A program made the position numbers and the translations under genes. Shown one piece after another: positions 26,582 through 35,042 of a DNA stretch of 64,000 bases. The notes under the pieces are model-generated. The model was not told where the DNA came from and did no database searches. It saw only the letters and a program-made list of their open reading frames with translations. The number at the start of each line of letters is the position of its first letter. The first letter of the stretch is position 1. Source of the stretch: Azospirillum oryzae (lineage in GTDB: Bacteria > Pseudomonadota > Alphaproteobacteria > Azospirillales > Azospirillaceae); assembly GCF_900177515.1 (NCBI RefSeq), contig NZ_FXAK01000005.1:814580-878579 (forward strand), written 5' to 3'.

Positions 26582-29353
26582 TTACGCCGCCACGTCGTGG
26601 CTGATGGCGAAGACGCCGGTGTCCCAACGGGCGATGGTGGTGTCGAAGCCTCCGACGCCGTTCACCACGTCGAAGCTCTGCGTGGTGTTGTGGATCAGGT
26701 CCTGGACCGTGTAGTGGCCGTTGGCGAGCTGAAGCTCCACGTGGGTGGCGACCGCCTTGCGCGCCGAGGTGTCATTGAAATCGACCCGGTCGGAGGCGAC
26801 GACGATCAGCCGGTCCTTCTGATCGTAGAAGCCATAGCCGGTGATCTGGGCGTCCGGATCCTTGTCGGTGAAGGTCAGCGGGTAATGGTAGTTCAGCGCC
26901 TCGTCGCCGATCAGGACCGGCGCCTTGGCCTTCAGCGCGGCGATCTCGGCATCGCTGAACAGGTTGTGCCCGTCATAGGTCGCCTGCGGAATGATCCAGG
27001 CGCTGGGCGTGCTGGCCTTGGTCATCGACGGCAGGGCCGCGTCGCTGACGTAATAGCCGAAGGTCGCGCCGGCATCATGCAGCTTGGTGATCGGCTCCAG
27101 CAGCTCGCCCAGATAGGCGTTGCCGATGGCGTTGCCGTCGGGCTCCAGCGCGTTCATCGCCTTCTCGGCATTGACGCTGTAATAGAGCGCCGGGCCGAAG
27201 GGGCGGGTCGGCACGATGTCGCGCAGCATGTCCAGCCAGGGCTGCTTCACCTCGCCCCAGTCGTGATAGCTGCGCGACCACTGCTCCGCCGCGCGGCGGA
27301 CGCCGCCCTGGTCGTCGGCGATCATGGTCCAGCCGCTCTGCAGCCAGGTCTGTTCCAGACGGCCCCAGCCCAGCTCCTCGCGCACCGTCCCGGTCACGCC
27401 GGTGTAGAGGCTGTTCACCGCACCCCAGTAATCATCCTCCGACGAGGACATCATGTGGCCGAAATGGGCGTCCGGCGCGCGGGCGGCATGGATGCCCAGC
27501 ATCGCCTGCTCGTAGGAGGCCGGCGCCTGCTTGTGCTGCATCTCGAAGCGTTCGAGGGTCTGCACGTTGAACAGGATGTCCTTCTCGTTCATCGTGTCGG
27601 TGATGACGCGGGCATCGACGCCGGCGAATTCACGCATCGCCGCCGGGGTGAAGGACACCTGGGTGGTCAGCCAAGCCGCTTTTCCGGTGTTCTTGACGAT
27701 GGCGTCATCCAGCGCCTTCCAGCTGTTCGCCCAGCCGTCGACGAAGTAATCCAGCCACTGGGTCGGGTGGTTGTCGACGATGTCGGCCGCCTGCTGCGCC
27801 AGCGTGGACCCCGCCACCTTGATGCCGGTCTTGGCGCTGAACTCCGCGATCATGCGGCTGTTGAAGAAGTCCATCACGCCCGAATGCGGGCTGCCGTCGA
27901 AGAAGTCGGCCAGCTCATAGCCGCGGGTGCCGGTCAGGGCCGACAGGCGGCCCAGCTTGTCGGCCATCCAGTCGGCGTAATGGGCGGTGCCGCCGGTCCA
28001 ACCGGCCGGCGCGTCCTTGGCGTCCAGCGGCATCAGCGGGCTGATATAGCCCCAGCCATAGGGATTGCTGCTGTCGGCGTTCAGGACGTTGCCGTCGGCG
28101 TCGCGGCCCAGATACTGCTGGTGCGCCTTGACCCAGGACACCCAGGCCTTGTGCCCGCCGAGGCTGGCGAACTCACCGCCGTTCTGGGACTCTTCGAAGG
28201 TGTCCTCCCACAACTGCAGGCCGATCAGCGGCATCACACCGTCGGACAGGTGACCGGCGGCGACGTCACGGGTTTCCTTCAGGTGAGAGGCGTTGGAGTA
28301 GTCGGGCACCGATTCCCAGAACAGGTGCTGCGGCGCCAGCCCGCGGTCGGCACCCCAGGAGATGGTCGACACGTCGGACATCAGCGGCGGCCGGTCGCTG
28401 CTGACCCCGGCGCTGGCGGTATGGTCGTTCTTCGGCAGCGTGGCCGTCGGCGCCGTCGGAGCCGGCGTGGTCGGCGCGGGCGTGGTGGGAGCGGTCGGTG
28501 TGGCTGGCGTGGTCGTCGTGCCGCCGGCCAGCATATCCTTGGTGACGGGAACGCTCAGCGTGCCGTTCCACCACAGGCCCTGCTGGCCGGAGACGACGTC
28601 CTTGCCGTCCAGCGCGCCTCGGTCATAGGTGACCCCGGCGGCGGTCGAGGCGACGCTGTGCCCGTTCACCACGACGGAGCCGACATACAGGCTGCGGTCC
28701 TGGCCGTTGACGAAGGCGTCGTTGTCGTACTGGACCTGGACCTTGTGCGCCTGGGTCGGATCGAGATCGACCGTAAACTTGTAGGCAGTCTGGCTGGTGG
28801 CGGCCACCTTGGCGTCGCCAACCGCCTTGCCGTCGACCAGAAGCTTGAAGTGCGGCGGCACCCCGCCGGCGCTCTTGCCCCAGGCGTTGACGACGACGCT
28901 GTAGGACTTGGTCGCCGCCGGAGCCGCGTCGACTGCATTGGCTGCCGGGAACAGCGACGCCGGCAGCGGAACGTTCAGCGCACCGCCCCAGTACAGGGCT
29001 TCCTGCCCCTTCACCACGTCCTTTCCGTCGACCGCACCCTTGTCATAGGTGACCGACGGATCGGTGGCGGCGATCGACGTGCCGTTCACCGAGACGGCGC
29101 GGACGAACAGGTTGCGGTCGGCACCGCCCGACAGGCCGTCATTGTCGTAGACGATCTGCAGTTTGTGCGCGCTGTCGGCCGCGACCTTGGCGGAGATGGT
29201 GTAGCGCCCCAGGGTGCTGCTGTTCACCGTCGCCTGACCGATGGTCGCGCCGTCGAGCTTGAGCGCCAGATGCGGCCAGACGCCGCCGGCTGCTTGTCCC
29301 CATGCGTCGATCGCAAAGGTGACATCGATGAGATTGGACCCGGTGAGCGCCAT
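26582..29353 (-). CDS. Large protein with two tandem Ca-dependent xylan-binding-type CBMs and an unrecognised, probably glycoside-hydrolase, C-terminal domain
   Basis: The 923-residue product has two similar modules (about 1-112 and 118-260) of the CBM36/CBM60-like fold: AGGVWPHLALKLDG, HKLQIVYDNDGLSGGADRNL, then GKDVVKGQEALYWGGALNVP, repeated as GKDVVSGQQGLWWNGTLSVP. A Thr/Pro/Ala linker follows near 270-305. The C-terminal 600 residues look like a TIM-barrel enzyme (LADFFDGSPHSGVMDFFNSR, MMSSSEDDYWGAVNSL) but I cannot name the family. There is no N-terminal signal peptide, so export, if any, must use another route. The start at 29353 has GGAG 8 bases upstream; an ATG at 29368 lacks one. It borders the exopolysaccharide genes and may process that polymer. 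Confidence 0.75.
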   Translation of the reverse strand: MALTGSNLIDVTFAIDAWGQAAGGVWPHLALKLDGATIGQATVNSSTLGRYTISAKVAADSAHKLQIVYDNDGLSGGADRNLFVRAVSVNGTSIAATDPSVTYDKGAVDGKDVVKGQEALYWGGALNVPLPASLFPAANAVDAAPAATKSYSVVVNAWGKSAGGVPPHFKLLVDGKAVGDAKVAATSQTAYKFTVDLDPTQAHKVQVQYDNDAFVNGQDRSLYVGSVVVNGHSVASTAAGVTYDRGALDGKDVVSGQQGLWWNGTLSVPVTKDMLAGGTTTTPATPTAPTTPAPTTPAPTAPTATLPKNDHTASAGVSSDRPPLMSDVSTISWGADRGLAPQHLFWESVPDYSNASHLKETRDVAAGHLSDGVMPLIGLQLWEDTFEESQNGGEFASLGGHKAWVSWVKAHQQYLGRDADGNVLNADSSNPYGWGYISPLMPLDAKDAPAGWTGGTAHYADWMADKLGRLSALTGTRGYELADFFDGSPHSGVMDFFNSRMIAEFSAKTGIKVAGSTLAQQAADIVDNHPTQWLDYFVDGWANSWKALDDAIVKNTGKAAWLTTQVSFTPAAMREFAGVDARVITDTMNEKDILFNVQTLERFEMQHKQAPASYEQAMLGIHAARAPDAHFGHMMSSSEDDYWGAVNSLYTGVTGTVREELGWGRLEQTWLQSGWTMIADDQGGVRRAAEQWSRSYHDWGEVKQPWLDMLRDIVPTRPFGPALYYSVNAEKAMNALEPDGNAIGNAYLGELLEPITKLHDAGATFGYYVSDAALPSMTKASTPSAWIIPQATYDGHNLFSDAEIAALKAKAPVLIGDEALNYHYPLTFTDKDPDAQITGYGFYDQKDRLIVVASDRVDFNDTSARKAVATHVELQLANGHYTVQDLIHNTTQSFDVVNGVGGFDTTIARWDTGVFAISHDVAA

Positions 29354-29465
29354 CGGCACGACTCCCATTAATCGGATATTAAGATCTTGCTAGGTCGGGT
29401 TAACCGTATCGGTTGGATTACCCTGCTCGTTGGGAGTAGTCGCACAGAATTCACTATAGAAAGGA

Positions 29466-29561
29466 GAGTCAATCTTGGGACATGACTCTGACTCATCTTT
29501 GACTCTTCCAAAAAAATCGATTTTGAGTCCGCGAATGCTTTAGCGTCTGAAGGACTGATTC
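29466..29561. promoter_or_regulatory. Cluster of six GANTC (CcrM-type methylation) sites
   Basis: GAGTC occurs at 29466 and 29525, GACTC at 29484, 29490 and 29501, and GATTC at 29557: six GANTC sites in 96 bases. The first two form an inverted repeat, AGAGTCA...TGACTCT. GANTC is the CcrM methylation target in most Alphaproteobacteria. The cluster lies in the 342-base gap between the carbohydrate-binding protein gene (minus) and a glycosyltransferase gene (plus), so it may influence either promoter. The rest of that gap holds no gene. Confidence 0.5.
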
Positions 29562-29695
29562 TGACAACGGCAGTCTTAAGCCTGTTGTGTGGCGTCCGTA
29601 TCTTTCGTTTGTTTGGCGTAGGTGCCGGCGCCGTGGTCCACTTCGGCACGAACCGCCGTAAATACCGCCGATCAAGCCGGGCAGGAGATCGTTCC

Positions 29696-30883
29696 ATGCG
29701 CACCGCTTCCCTGCGCATCGCCGTCGTCACGCAGAAGATCGTCCGGCATGACGGACAGGGGCGCGTGAACGCCGTGGTGGTCGATGAACTGCTCCGCCGC
29801 GGGCATGAGGTCGTCGCCATCGCGTCGGAACTGGCGGAGGAACTGGCACGCCATCCGCGCTTGCGCTGGGTGCCGGTTACAGGCGGCGGTGTGCCGACGC
29901 AGTTGGCAAAGGACCAGCTGTTCGCCTGGCGGGCGAGCCGGGCCCTGGCGCGGGAACGGCAGGCCGGGATAGACCGGGTGGTGGTGAACGGCTTCGTCAG
30001 CTGGGCGCGGTCGGATGTGAACGCCGTGCATTTCGTCCATTCCGCCTGGATGCGGTCAGCCACACATCCCATCCGCAAGGGCATCTCGCCGCTGTCGCTC
30101 TATCGGGCGCTCTACACGCTGCTGAATGTCGGGTTCGAGCGCTGGAGCTTCCGCCGCGCCGGCAGGCTGGTGGCGGTCTCACGGACCGTTGCGGACGAAC
30201 TGCGCCGGGACGGCATCGAGCCTGCCCGGCTGCGCGTGATCGACAACGGCGTCGATGTCCGGGAGTTTCGTCCGGGCACGTCCGATCCGGCGCTGTTCGG
30301 CCTGCCGCCGGGCCGGCCGGTGGCGTTGTTCGTCGGCGATGCCCGCAGCGACCGCAAGAATCTGGATGGGGTGCTGCGCGCGCTGGCCGAGGTGCCGGAT
30401 CTGGCGCTGGCGGTGGTCGGCGACGAGCGCGGCGGCCCGTTTCCGGCGATGGTACGGGCGCTGGGGGTGGAGGACCGGGTCCGCTTCCTCGGTCACCGGC
30501 GCGACGTGGCGGCGCTGATGGGGGCCGCCGACCTGTTCGTCTTCCCGACCCGCTATGAACCCTTCGGTCTTGTTCTGCTGGAGGCGGCGGCCAGCGGCCT
30601 GCCGGTCGTCACCACCCGGCTGGCCGGCGCCGGCCGTCTGCTGGAGGACGGAGCCGCCATCCTGCTGGACGACCCGGACGCGCATGGGGATCTGGTGCGG
30701 GCGATGGATGATCTTGCCGCGGACCCGACGCTGCGCCGCCGTATGGGGGAGGCAGGCCGCCGCATCGCGGAATGCCAGGACTGGTCGGTGACGGCCGGGC
30801 AGTATGCCGATCTGCTGGAGGAACTGGGGCCGGCGGATCAGGCGGTCGACGGCCGGCGGGTGTTGGCCGGGTCGGCGTCCTGA
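29696..30883 (+). CDS. Glycosyltransferase family 4
   Basis: The 395-residue GT-B enzyme has an N-terminal acceptor domain (RIAVVTQKIVRHDGQGRVNA) and a C-terminal donor domain with VALFVGDARSDRKNLDGVLR and the family motif PTRYEPFGLVLLEAAASGLP, the E-x7-E pair that contacts nucleotide-sugar. AGGAG lies 8 bases before the start at 29696. It is the only glycosyltransferase of the region on the plus strand, convergent with the beta-helix protein gene. The sugar transferred is unknown; it presumably adds a residue to the exopolysaccharide repeat unit on the cytoplasmic face. Confidence 0.9.
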   Translation: MRTASLRIAVVTQKIVRHDGQGRVNAVVVDELLRRGHEVVAIASELAEELARHPRLRWVPVTGGGVPTQLAKDQLFAWRASRALARERQAGIDRVVVNGFVSWARSDVNAVHFVHSAWMRSATHPIRKGISPLSLYRALYTLLNVGFERWSFRRAGRLVAVSRTVADELRRDGIEPARLRVIDNGVDVREFRPGTSDPALFGLPPGRPVALFVGDARSDRKNLDGVLRALAEVPDLALAVVGDERGGPFPAMVRALGVEDRVRFLGHRRDVAALMGAADLFVFPTRYEPFGLVLLEAAASGLPVVTTRLAGAGRLLEDGAAILLDDPDAHGDLVRAMDDLAADPTLRRRMGEAGRRIAECQDWSVTAGQYADLLEELGPADQAVDGRRVLAGSAS

Positions 30884-30893
30884 CCGGTCGCCC

Positions 30894-32582
30894 TTACCGC
30901 AACTCCAGCCGCAGTTCCATGACCACGCTGTCGGTTCCCGCCGCCGCGTCCACCGCCGCGATGCCGACCGGCGCTGCCGGCCCAGGGGTGGGATCGACCC
31001 TCTGAGAGGTGCCGCTACCGGGGCGCAGGACGGTGCCCATGCGGATGGCGGCGCGGGTCTTGCCGACCGGCACGGTTCCAGCGGTGGCGACGGGAACGAT
31101 GCCGCCGGCGCCAGCCGTGGTCAGGGCGACCCCGTCGGCCGGGCGGTCGGGTTCCAGCCGGCGCACCCGGTCATAGTCGCGCTGCACCAGATTGCCGGCG
31201 TCGACCCCGCCGGCGCCGACCTTGCGGAATTCGCCGGAGCAGTCCAGCGCCTGGAACCGGTTGGCGCGGCAGGTACCGGAGACGGCGAGAGCCGGGGCGA
31301 AGCCGTCGCGGCCGAGCCGGATCAGCCGCTCCGCATCGTCGAACCGGTTGCCGACGGCGGAGGCGGCGACGATGGCGGCTGTCTCGATGTCGACAGCGCG
31401 GTCGTTGGTGCCGTCGCCGAAGCTGGCGCTGCCGCCGGTGAACTCGTTGCGCTCCAGCGCCCGCACCACGATCAGGCCGGTGACCGGCCGCTTGGCCAAG
31501 CGATAGGCCGGCAGCAGCGACCCGCTGCAACCGATCAGGACATTGCCGTACATCTCCGCCATCGGCCCCTGGATCCAGCCGTTGCCGCAGGCCTCGAAGG
31601 CGCAGTCCAGGAACTTGTTGTTGGACAGGAAGGTCCGCTTCGCCACCCCGTCCTCCGCCAGGATTGCGTAGGGCGAGAAGCCGAAATGGCAGGAGATGAA
31701 GCTGGAGTGGTCGATGCCGTTCTCCGGCGCCACGGCGATCGAGGCCAGCGTGTTGCCGGCGAGATCGGTGTCGAGGAACAGATGATCGCCGAAGCTGTCG
31801 GTCCCCGCCGACCAATAGGCGCCGATGTGATTCTTGGTCAGTTGGCAGGAAATCAGCGAGGAATGGTCGCGCCAGACATCCACCCCGGCGCGGAAGCCGA
31901 ACACCCCGACCCGCTCCAGCAGGAAACGGGAGGTAAGCGCCAACCCGTCCATGCCCGGCGGCGGATCGCCCGGCCGGTTGCCGGACTTCGGCCCGCACAG
32001 GCTGATATGTGCGATGCGGCTGCGCTGATAGCCCTTGTCGTCGTCGCGCACGCCTTGCCGGCTGCCGGCGCGAATGGCGAAGCGACCCGGCCCCAGATCC
32101 TCCGGCCAGGACAGCAGCGAGGCGCGCATGCCGGCGCCGACGATCTCCACCTCGTTGAAGGCGTCGTCATAGCGGTCGAGGTTGGGCAGGACGATTTCGC
32201 CATCCAGCCGGTAATCGCCGGGCGGCACCAGTACCGTCCCGCCCTGTCCGCTGCGCGCCAGTTCCAGGACGGCGCCCTGCAAAGCCGCCCAATCGCATTC
32301 CTGGTCCAGCGAGCGGACATGCGGATGGATGCGCCGTGCCGCCTCCAGGCTCTTGTAACGCTCCGACAAAGGATGGCTGCGGCCATCGCCGATGGCGCCT
32401 CGCTCTCTGATCGACAGGGCTGGGCCGCTTCTCGGCGGCGGGGCCGGTGCCGGGCGCAAGGGCTTGTCCTGGGAGGTTTGGGCGGCAGCTTGGGCAGCGT
32501 AGGGGGGCCGGGCGACGGGCAGGGCTAGGGCCGCGGCCAGCAGCGCGCGCCTGCCGATGCGGCAGCCGGGACCGCCGCTCAT
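30894..32582 (-). CDS. Secreted right-handed beta-helix protein (pectate lyase/GH28-like fold)
   Basis: The 562-residue product starts with an arginine-containing signal peptide (RIGRRALLAAALALP, cleavage near AQA). The start of a parallel beta-helix domain follows: IRERGAIGDGRS, then GGTVLVPPGDYRLDGEIVLP, the usual pectate-lyase-3/GH28 opening. Repeated coils with NGI, NHIGAYW and NKFLDCAF stretches follow. Such proteins in capsule and exopolysaccharide clusters are often epimerases, lyases or hydrolases of the polymer. The ATG overlaps the stop of the preceding glycosyltransferase gene, so it is the last gene of the coupled operon. The final 80 residues are Ala/Gly/Val-rich with no clear function. 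Catalytic residues cannot be assigned. Confidence 0.8.
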   Translation of the reverse strand: MSGGPGCRIGRRALLAAALALPVARPPYAAQAAAQTSQDKPLRPAPAPPPRSGPALSIRERGAIGDGRSHPLSERYKSLEAARRIHPHVRSLDQECDWAALQGAVLELARSGQGGTVLVPPGDYRLDGEIVLPNLDRYDDAFNEVEIVGAGMRASLLSWPEDLGPGRFAIRAGSRQGVRDDDKGYQRSRIAHISLCGPKSGNRPGDPPPGMDGLALTSRFLLERVGVFGFRAGVDVWRDHSSLISCQLTKNHIGAYWSAGTDSFGDHLFLDTDLAGNTLASIAVAPENGIDHSSFISCHFGFSPYAILAEDGVAKRTFLSNNKFLDCAFEACGNGWIQGPMAEMYGNVLIGCSGSLLPAYRLAKRPVTGLIVVRALERNEFTGGSASFGDGTNDRAVDIETAAIVAASAVGNRFDDAERLIRLGRDGFAPALAVSGTCRANRFQALDCSGEFRKVGAGGVDAGNLVQRDYDRVRRLEPDRPADGVALTTAGAGGIVPVATAGTVPVGKTRAAIRMGTVLRPGSGTSQRVDPTPGPAAPVGIAAVDAAAGTDSVVMELRLELR

Positions 32583-33844
32583 GGCGCGAAGGCCCGGGTA
32601 CGCCGGTGGAGCCCGCCCAGCGAACCGATGCCGTCGCTAAGCGCCGCGAAATAGACCTCCTCCAGACGGTCGAGATGGCGGTCCAACGTGAAGGGCGCGC
32701 GCCAGTACCCGTCATGGGCATTGCGGCCCATCCGCTCCACCTCCGCGTCGTGGGACAGCAGTCGGAGGCAGCGGGCTAGGTCGGCGGCATCGCCGCTGCG
32801 GAACAGGAAACCGTTCTCTCCCGGCAGCACCGCCTCCGCCGCCGCACAATTGTCGCTGACGACGATGGGAACGCCGTTCGCCAGCGCCTCGTAGGCGGCG
32901 AGCCCGAACGTCTCATACCACAACGACGGGACCACCAGCGCCCGCGCCCGCCGCACCTCCTCCAGCACGGCGTCGGGCGGTAGCCAGCCGGCAAGCTCCG
33001 CCTCCGGGTTCAGCCGGCGCACCGCCGCCGCCTCGTCGCCATCGCCGACGAAGCGCACCGGGCAGTCGGCCTGCGCCGCCGCCTCGGCCAGCAGAGCGGC
33101 GCCCTTCTCGCGCGACAGGCGGCCGACGAACAGCATGGGACGGTTGCCGGCGACCGGGGCGGGCCCACGGTCCTCAACTTCAACCGGGTTGGGGACGGGC
33201 AGGGTGATGGTGCCGGGCGCCAGATGGGAGGCGATCACCGCGCGCTGCCGGTCGCTGAGCGTCACCAGCGCCATCCCGTCGATGAAGCCGCCGGCCAGCG
33301 CCCCCGCCGCGTGACGGGCGGCCCGCCACCATTTGTGGTGCCGCGCGCGGGCGTCGCAATCGGTGGCGAGGCAGCCGGTTGACAGTGCCCGGTGTGGGCA
33401 GTTGACGCCCTCGGGAAAGACGAAGAAGGCGCCGTTGGGGCAGAGCGGGAAATAGTCGTGCAGGGTCAGCAGTACCGGCAGGCCGGATTTCCGGCAGACC
33501 GGGAAGACGCTGGGCGACAATGCCTTGGCCCAGCCATGTATATGGACCAGCGTGTCGTTCGCCGGGCAACTGCCGAGCAGGCTTTCCAATGCGCGCGCCG
33601 CCTCCCGGTTCCAGATGCCGCGCAGCGCCGCCTGCACGCGGTCGGCATTGCCCTTCAGGTCGGGCTGCTCCAGGCAATGGACGGTGATTCCATCGGTCAA
33701 CAGAGCGGGGTCGATGGGCGGGACGGCGGTGAAGAAGTGGACCCGGTGGCCGCGCCGCGCCAGCCCGACGGCGCCGGCGATGGTGACCTTCGCCAGCCCG
33801 CCGCTGGGGTGGGCGTGGTCGCAGAGGATGACGATCGTGCTCAT
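32579..33844 (-). CDS. Glycosyltransferase family 4
   Basis: This 421-residue GT-B protein opens MSTIVILCDHAHPSGGLAKV and has the donor-site stretch NRPMLFVGRLSREKGAALLA, followed by PSLWYETFGLAAYEALANGVP with the E-x7-E pair. The middle carries FPLCPNGAFFVFPEGVNCPH and CLATDCDAR, a cysteine-bearing insertion seen in several capsule glycosyltransferases. The start at 33844 is chosen by homologous N-terminal shape; GTG at 33868 would overlap the upstream gene. Its 3' end overlaps the beta-helix gene by ATGA. Confidence 0.88.
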   Translation of the reverse strand: MSTIVILCDHAHPSGGLAKVTIAGAVGLARRGHRVHFFTAVPPIDPALLTDGITVHCLEQPDLKGNADRVQAALRGIWNREAARALESLLGSCPANDTLVHIHGWAKALSPSVFPVCRKSGLPVLLTLHDYFPLCPNGAFFVFPEGVNCPHRALSTGCLATDCDARARHHKWWRAARHAAGALAGGFIDGMALVTLSDRQRAVIASHLAPGTITLPVPNPVEVEDRGPAPVAGNRPMLFVGRLSREKGAALLAEAAAQADCPVRFVGDGDEAAAVRRLNPEAELAGWLPPDAVLEEVRRARALVVPSLWYETFGLAAYEALANGVPIVVSDNCAAAEAVLPGENGFLFRSGDAADLARCLRLLSHDAEVERMGRNAHDGYWRAPFTLDRHLDRLEEVYFAALSDGIGSLGGLHRRTRAFAP

Positions 33845-33854
33845 CGCAGGATGC

Positions 33855-35042
33855 TCACTGCAGGGCACCGCGATAGACGGCGGCGGTGCGGGCGGCGATG
33901 ACCGGCCAGTCGAAGCGGCTGCGCACCAGCGCCCGGCAGGCGTCGGCGTCGGGCAGCCGGCGGACTCCGCTCAGCGCCTCCGCAATGCCGATGCCGATGG
34001 AGCGCGCGTCGATCCCCGCGAGCACGAGGTCGCCGTCCAGCCCCTCCACCACCTCGGGCAGGCCGCCGACCGGCGTGACCATCACCGGGGTGCCCGCCGC
34101 CAGCGATTCCAGCGCCGTCAGGCCGAAGCCCTCCAGCGCCTGCGACGGCATCACGCACAGGTCGGCGGCCCGGTAGGCGAGTGGCAGATGCGCGTCGGGA
34201 ACGAAGCCCAGCAGCCGCACATGCTCCTCCAGCCCCAGGGCGCCGATGCGGTCCTGGAGCGCCGCGGCCTCCGGCCCGCGTCCGGCGACCACCAGCAGCA
34301 CGTCGGGTATCCGGCGGCGCAACTCCACCATGGCATCGACCAGCGCGGTCAGCCCCATGCGCTTCACCAGCCGGCGCACCGTCAGCAGGATGGGGCGCCC
34401 CTGCGGCCAGCCCAGGCGCGCGCGCGCTTGATGGCGGCTGTCGGAAAGGTCGTAGCGGTCGGCATCGACCCCGCCCGGCACCCGATGAATGCGCTCCGGC
34501 CGGACCCCATAGCGTTCGGCCAGGATGGAGGCGAAGGACTGCGACAGGACGACGAAGCGGGTGGCGCGGCGATAGACCAGCCGCTCCACCATGAATTTCA
34601 GCCGCACCGCCAGCGGGCCGGCGCCCTCCGCCGCGCTTTCCAATGCCCAGGGGCCGTGGAAATGGACGACCAGCGGCCGGTTGCGCAAGGCGGGCAGAGC
34701 GCCCACCGTATTCAATGCGAAGTGGGAGGCGACGAGATCGGGCGCCTGCCGGCGCAGCGTCTCGGCGATGGCGGTCCGCGCCGCCGCCACCCGGCGCGGC
34801 AGCGAGGCGGTCGGCGGTGCGAAGCTGTCGATGCGGGCGCCATTGTCCAGCGTCCGGGAAACGGTGCCCAGCACCAGCCCGGAAAAGGCGATGCCCTGCT
34901 GCGGCAGGTGACGGGCGAGGTTGTAGAACATGTTCTCCGCCCCGCCATGGGTCTCCGGGAACCAGCCCAGCCCAAGCTGAAGCACGCTGGCCTCCCGCAT
35001 CTCCCCCGGCAGCGTGCCGGGCAGGATCAGGCTTCCGTCCAT
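33855..35042 (-). CDS. Glycosyltransferase family 4
   Basis: The 395-residue enzyme has the GT4 opening VLQLGLGWFPETHGGAENMF and the donor domain LGWPQGRPILLTVRRLVKRM. The sugar-nucleotide site is PSQALEGFGLTALESLAAGTPV. VPGGVDADRYD between the two domains is typical of mannosyl- or galactosyl-type GT4 enzymes, though the sugar cannot be deduced. Its start overlaps the polymerase gene by 16 bases and its stop is 10 bases from the next gene. Confidence 0.9.
   Translation of the reverse strand: MDGSLILPGTLPGEMREASVLQLGLGWFPETHGGAENMFYNLARHLPQQGIAFSGLVLGTVSRTLDNGARIDSFAPPTASLPRRVAAARTAIAETLRRQAPDLVASHFALNTVGALPALRNRPLVVHFHGPWALESAAEGAGPLAVRLKFMVERLVYRRATRFVVLSQSFASILAERYGVRPERIHRVPGGVDADRYDLSDSRHQARARLGWPQGRPILLTVRRLVKRMGLTALVDAMVELRRRIPDVLLVVAGRGPEAAALQDRIGALGLEEHVRLLGFVPDAHLPLAYRAADLCVMPSQALEGFGLTALESLAAGTPVMVTPVGGLPEVVEGLDGDLVLAGIDARSIGIGIAEALSGVRRLPDADACRALVRSRFDWPVIAARTAAVYRGALQ

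Noticed and set aside
26597..29371. Open plus-strand frame of about 920 codons
   Set aside because: It mirrors the carbohydrate-binding protein gene exactly. Its translation is His/Arg/Gly/Val-rich with no domain, as expected for the complement of a high-GC gene.
33845..33868. GTG at 33868 as the start of the GT4 gene ending at 32579
   Set aside because: It would add eight residues not typical of the family start and overlap the previous gene. The ATG at 33844 gives the normal GT4 beginning.
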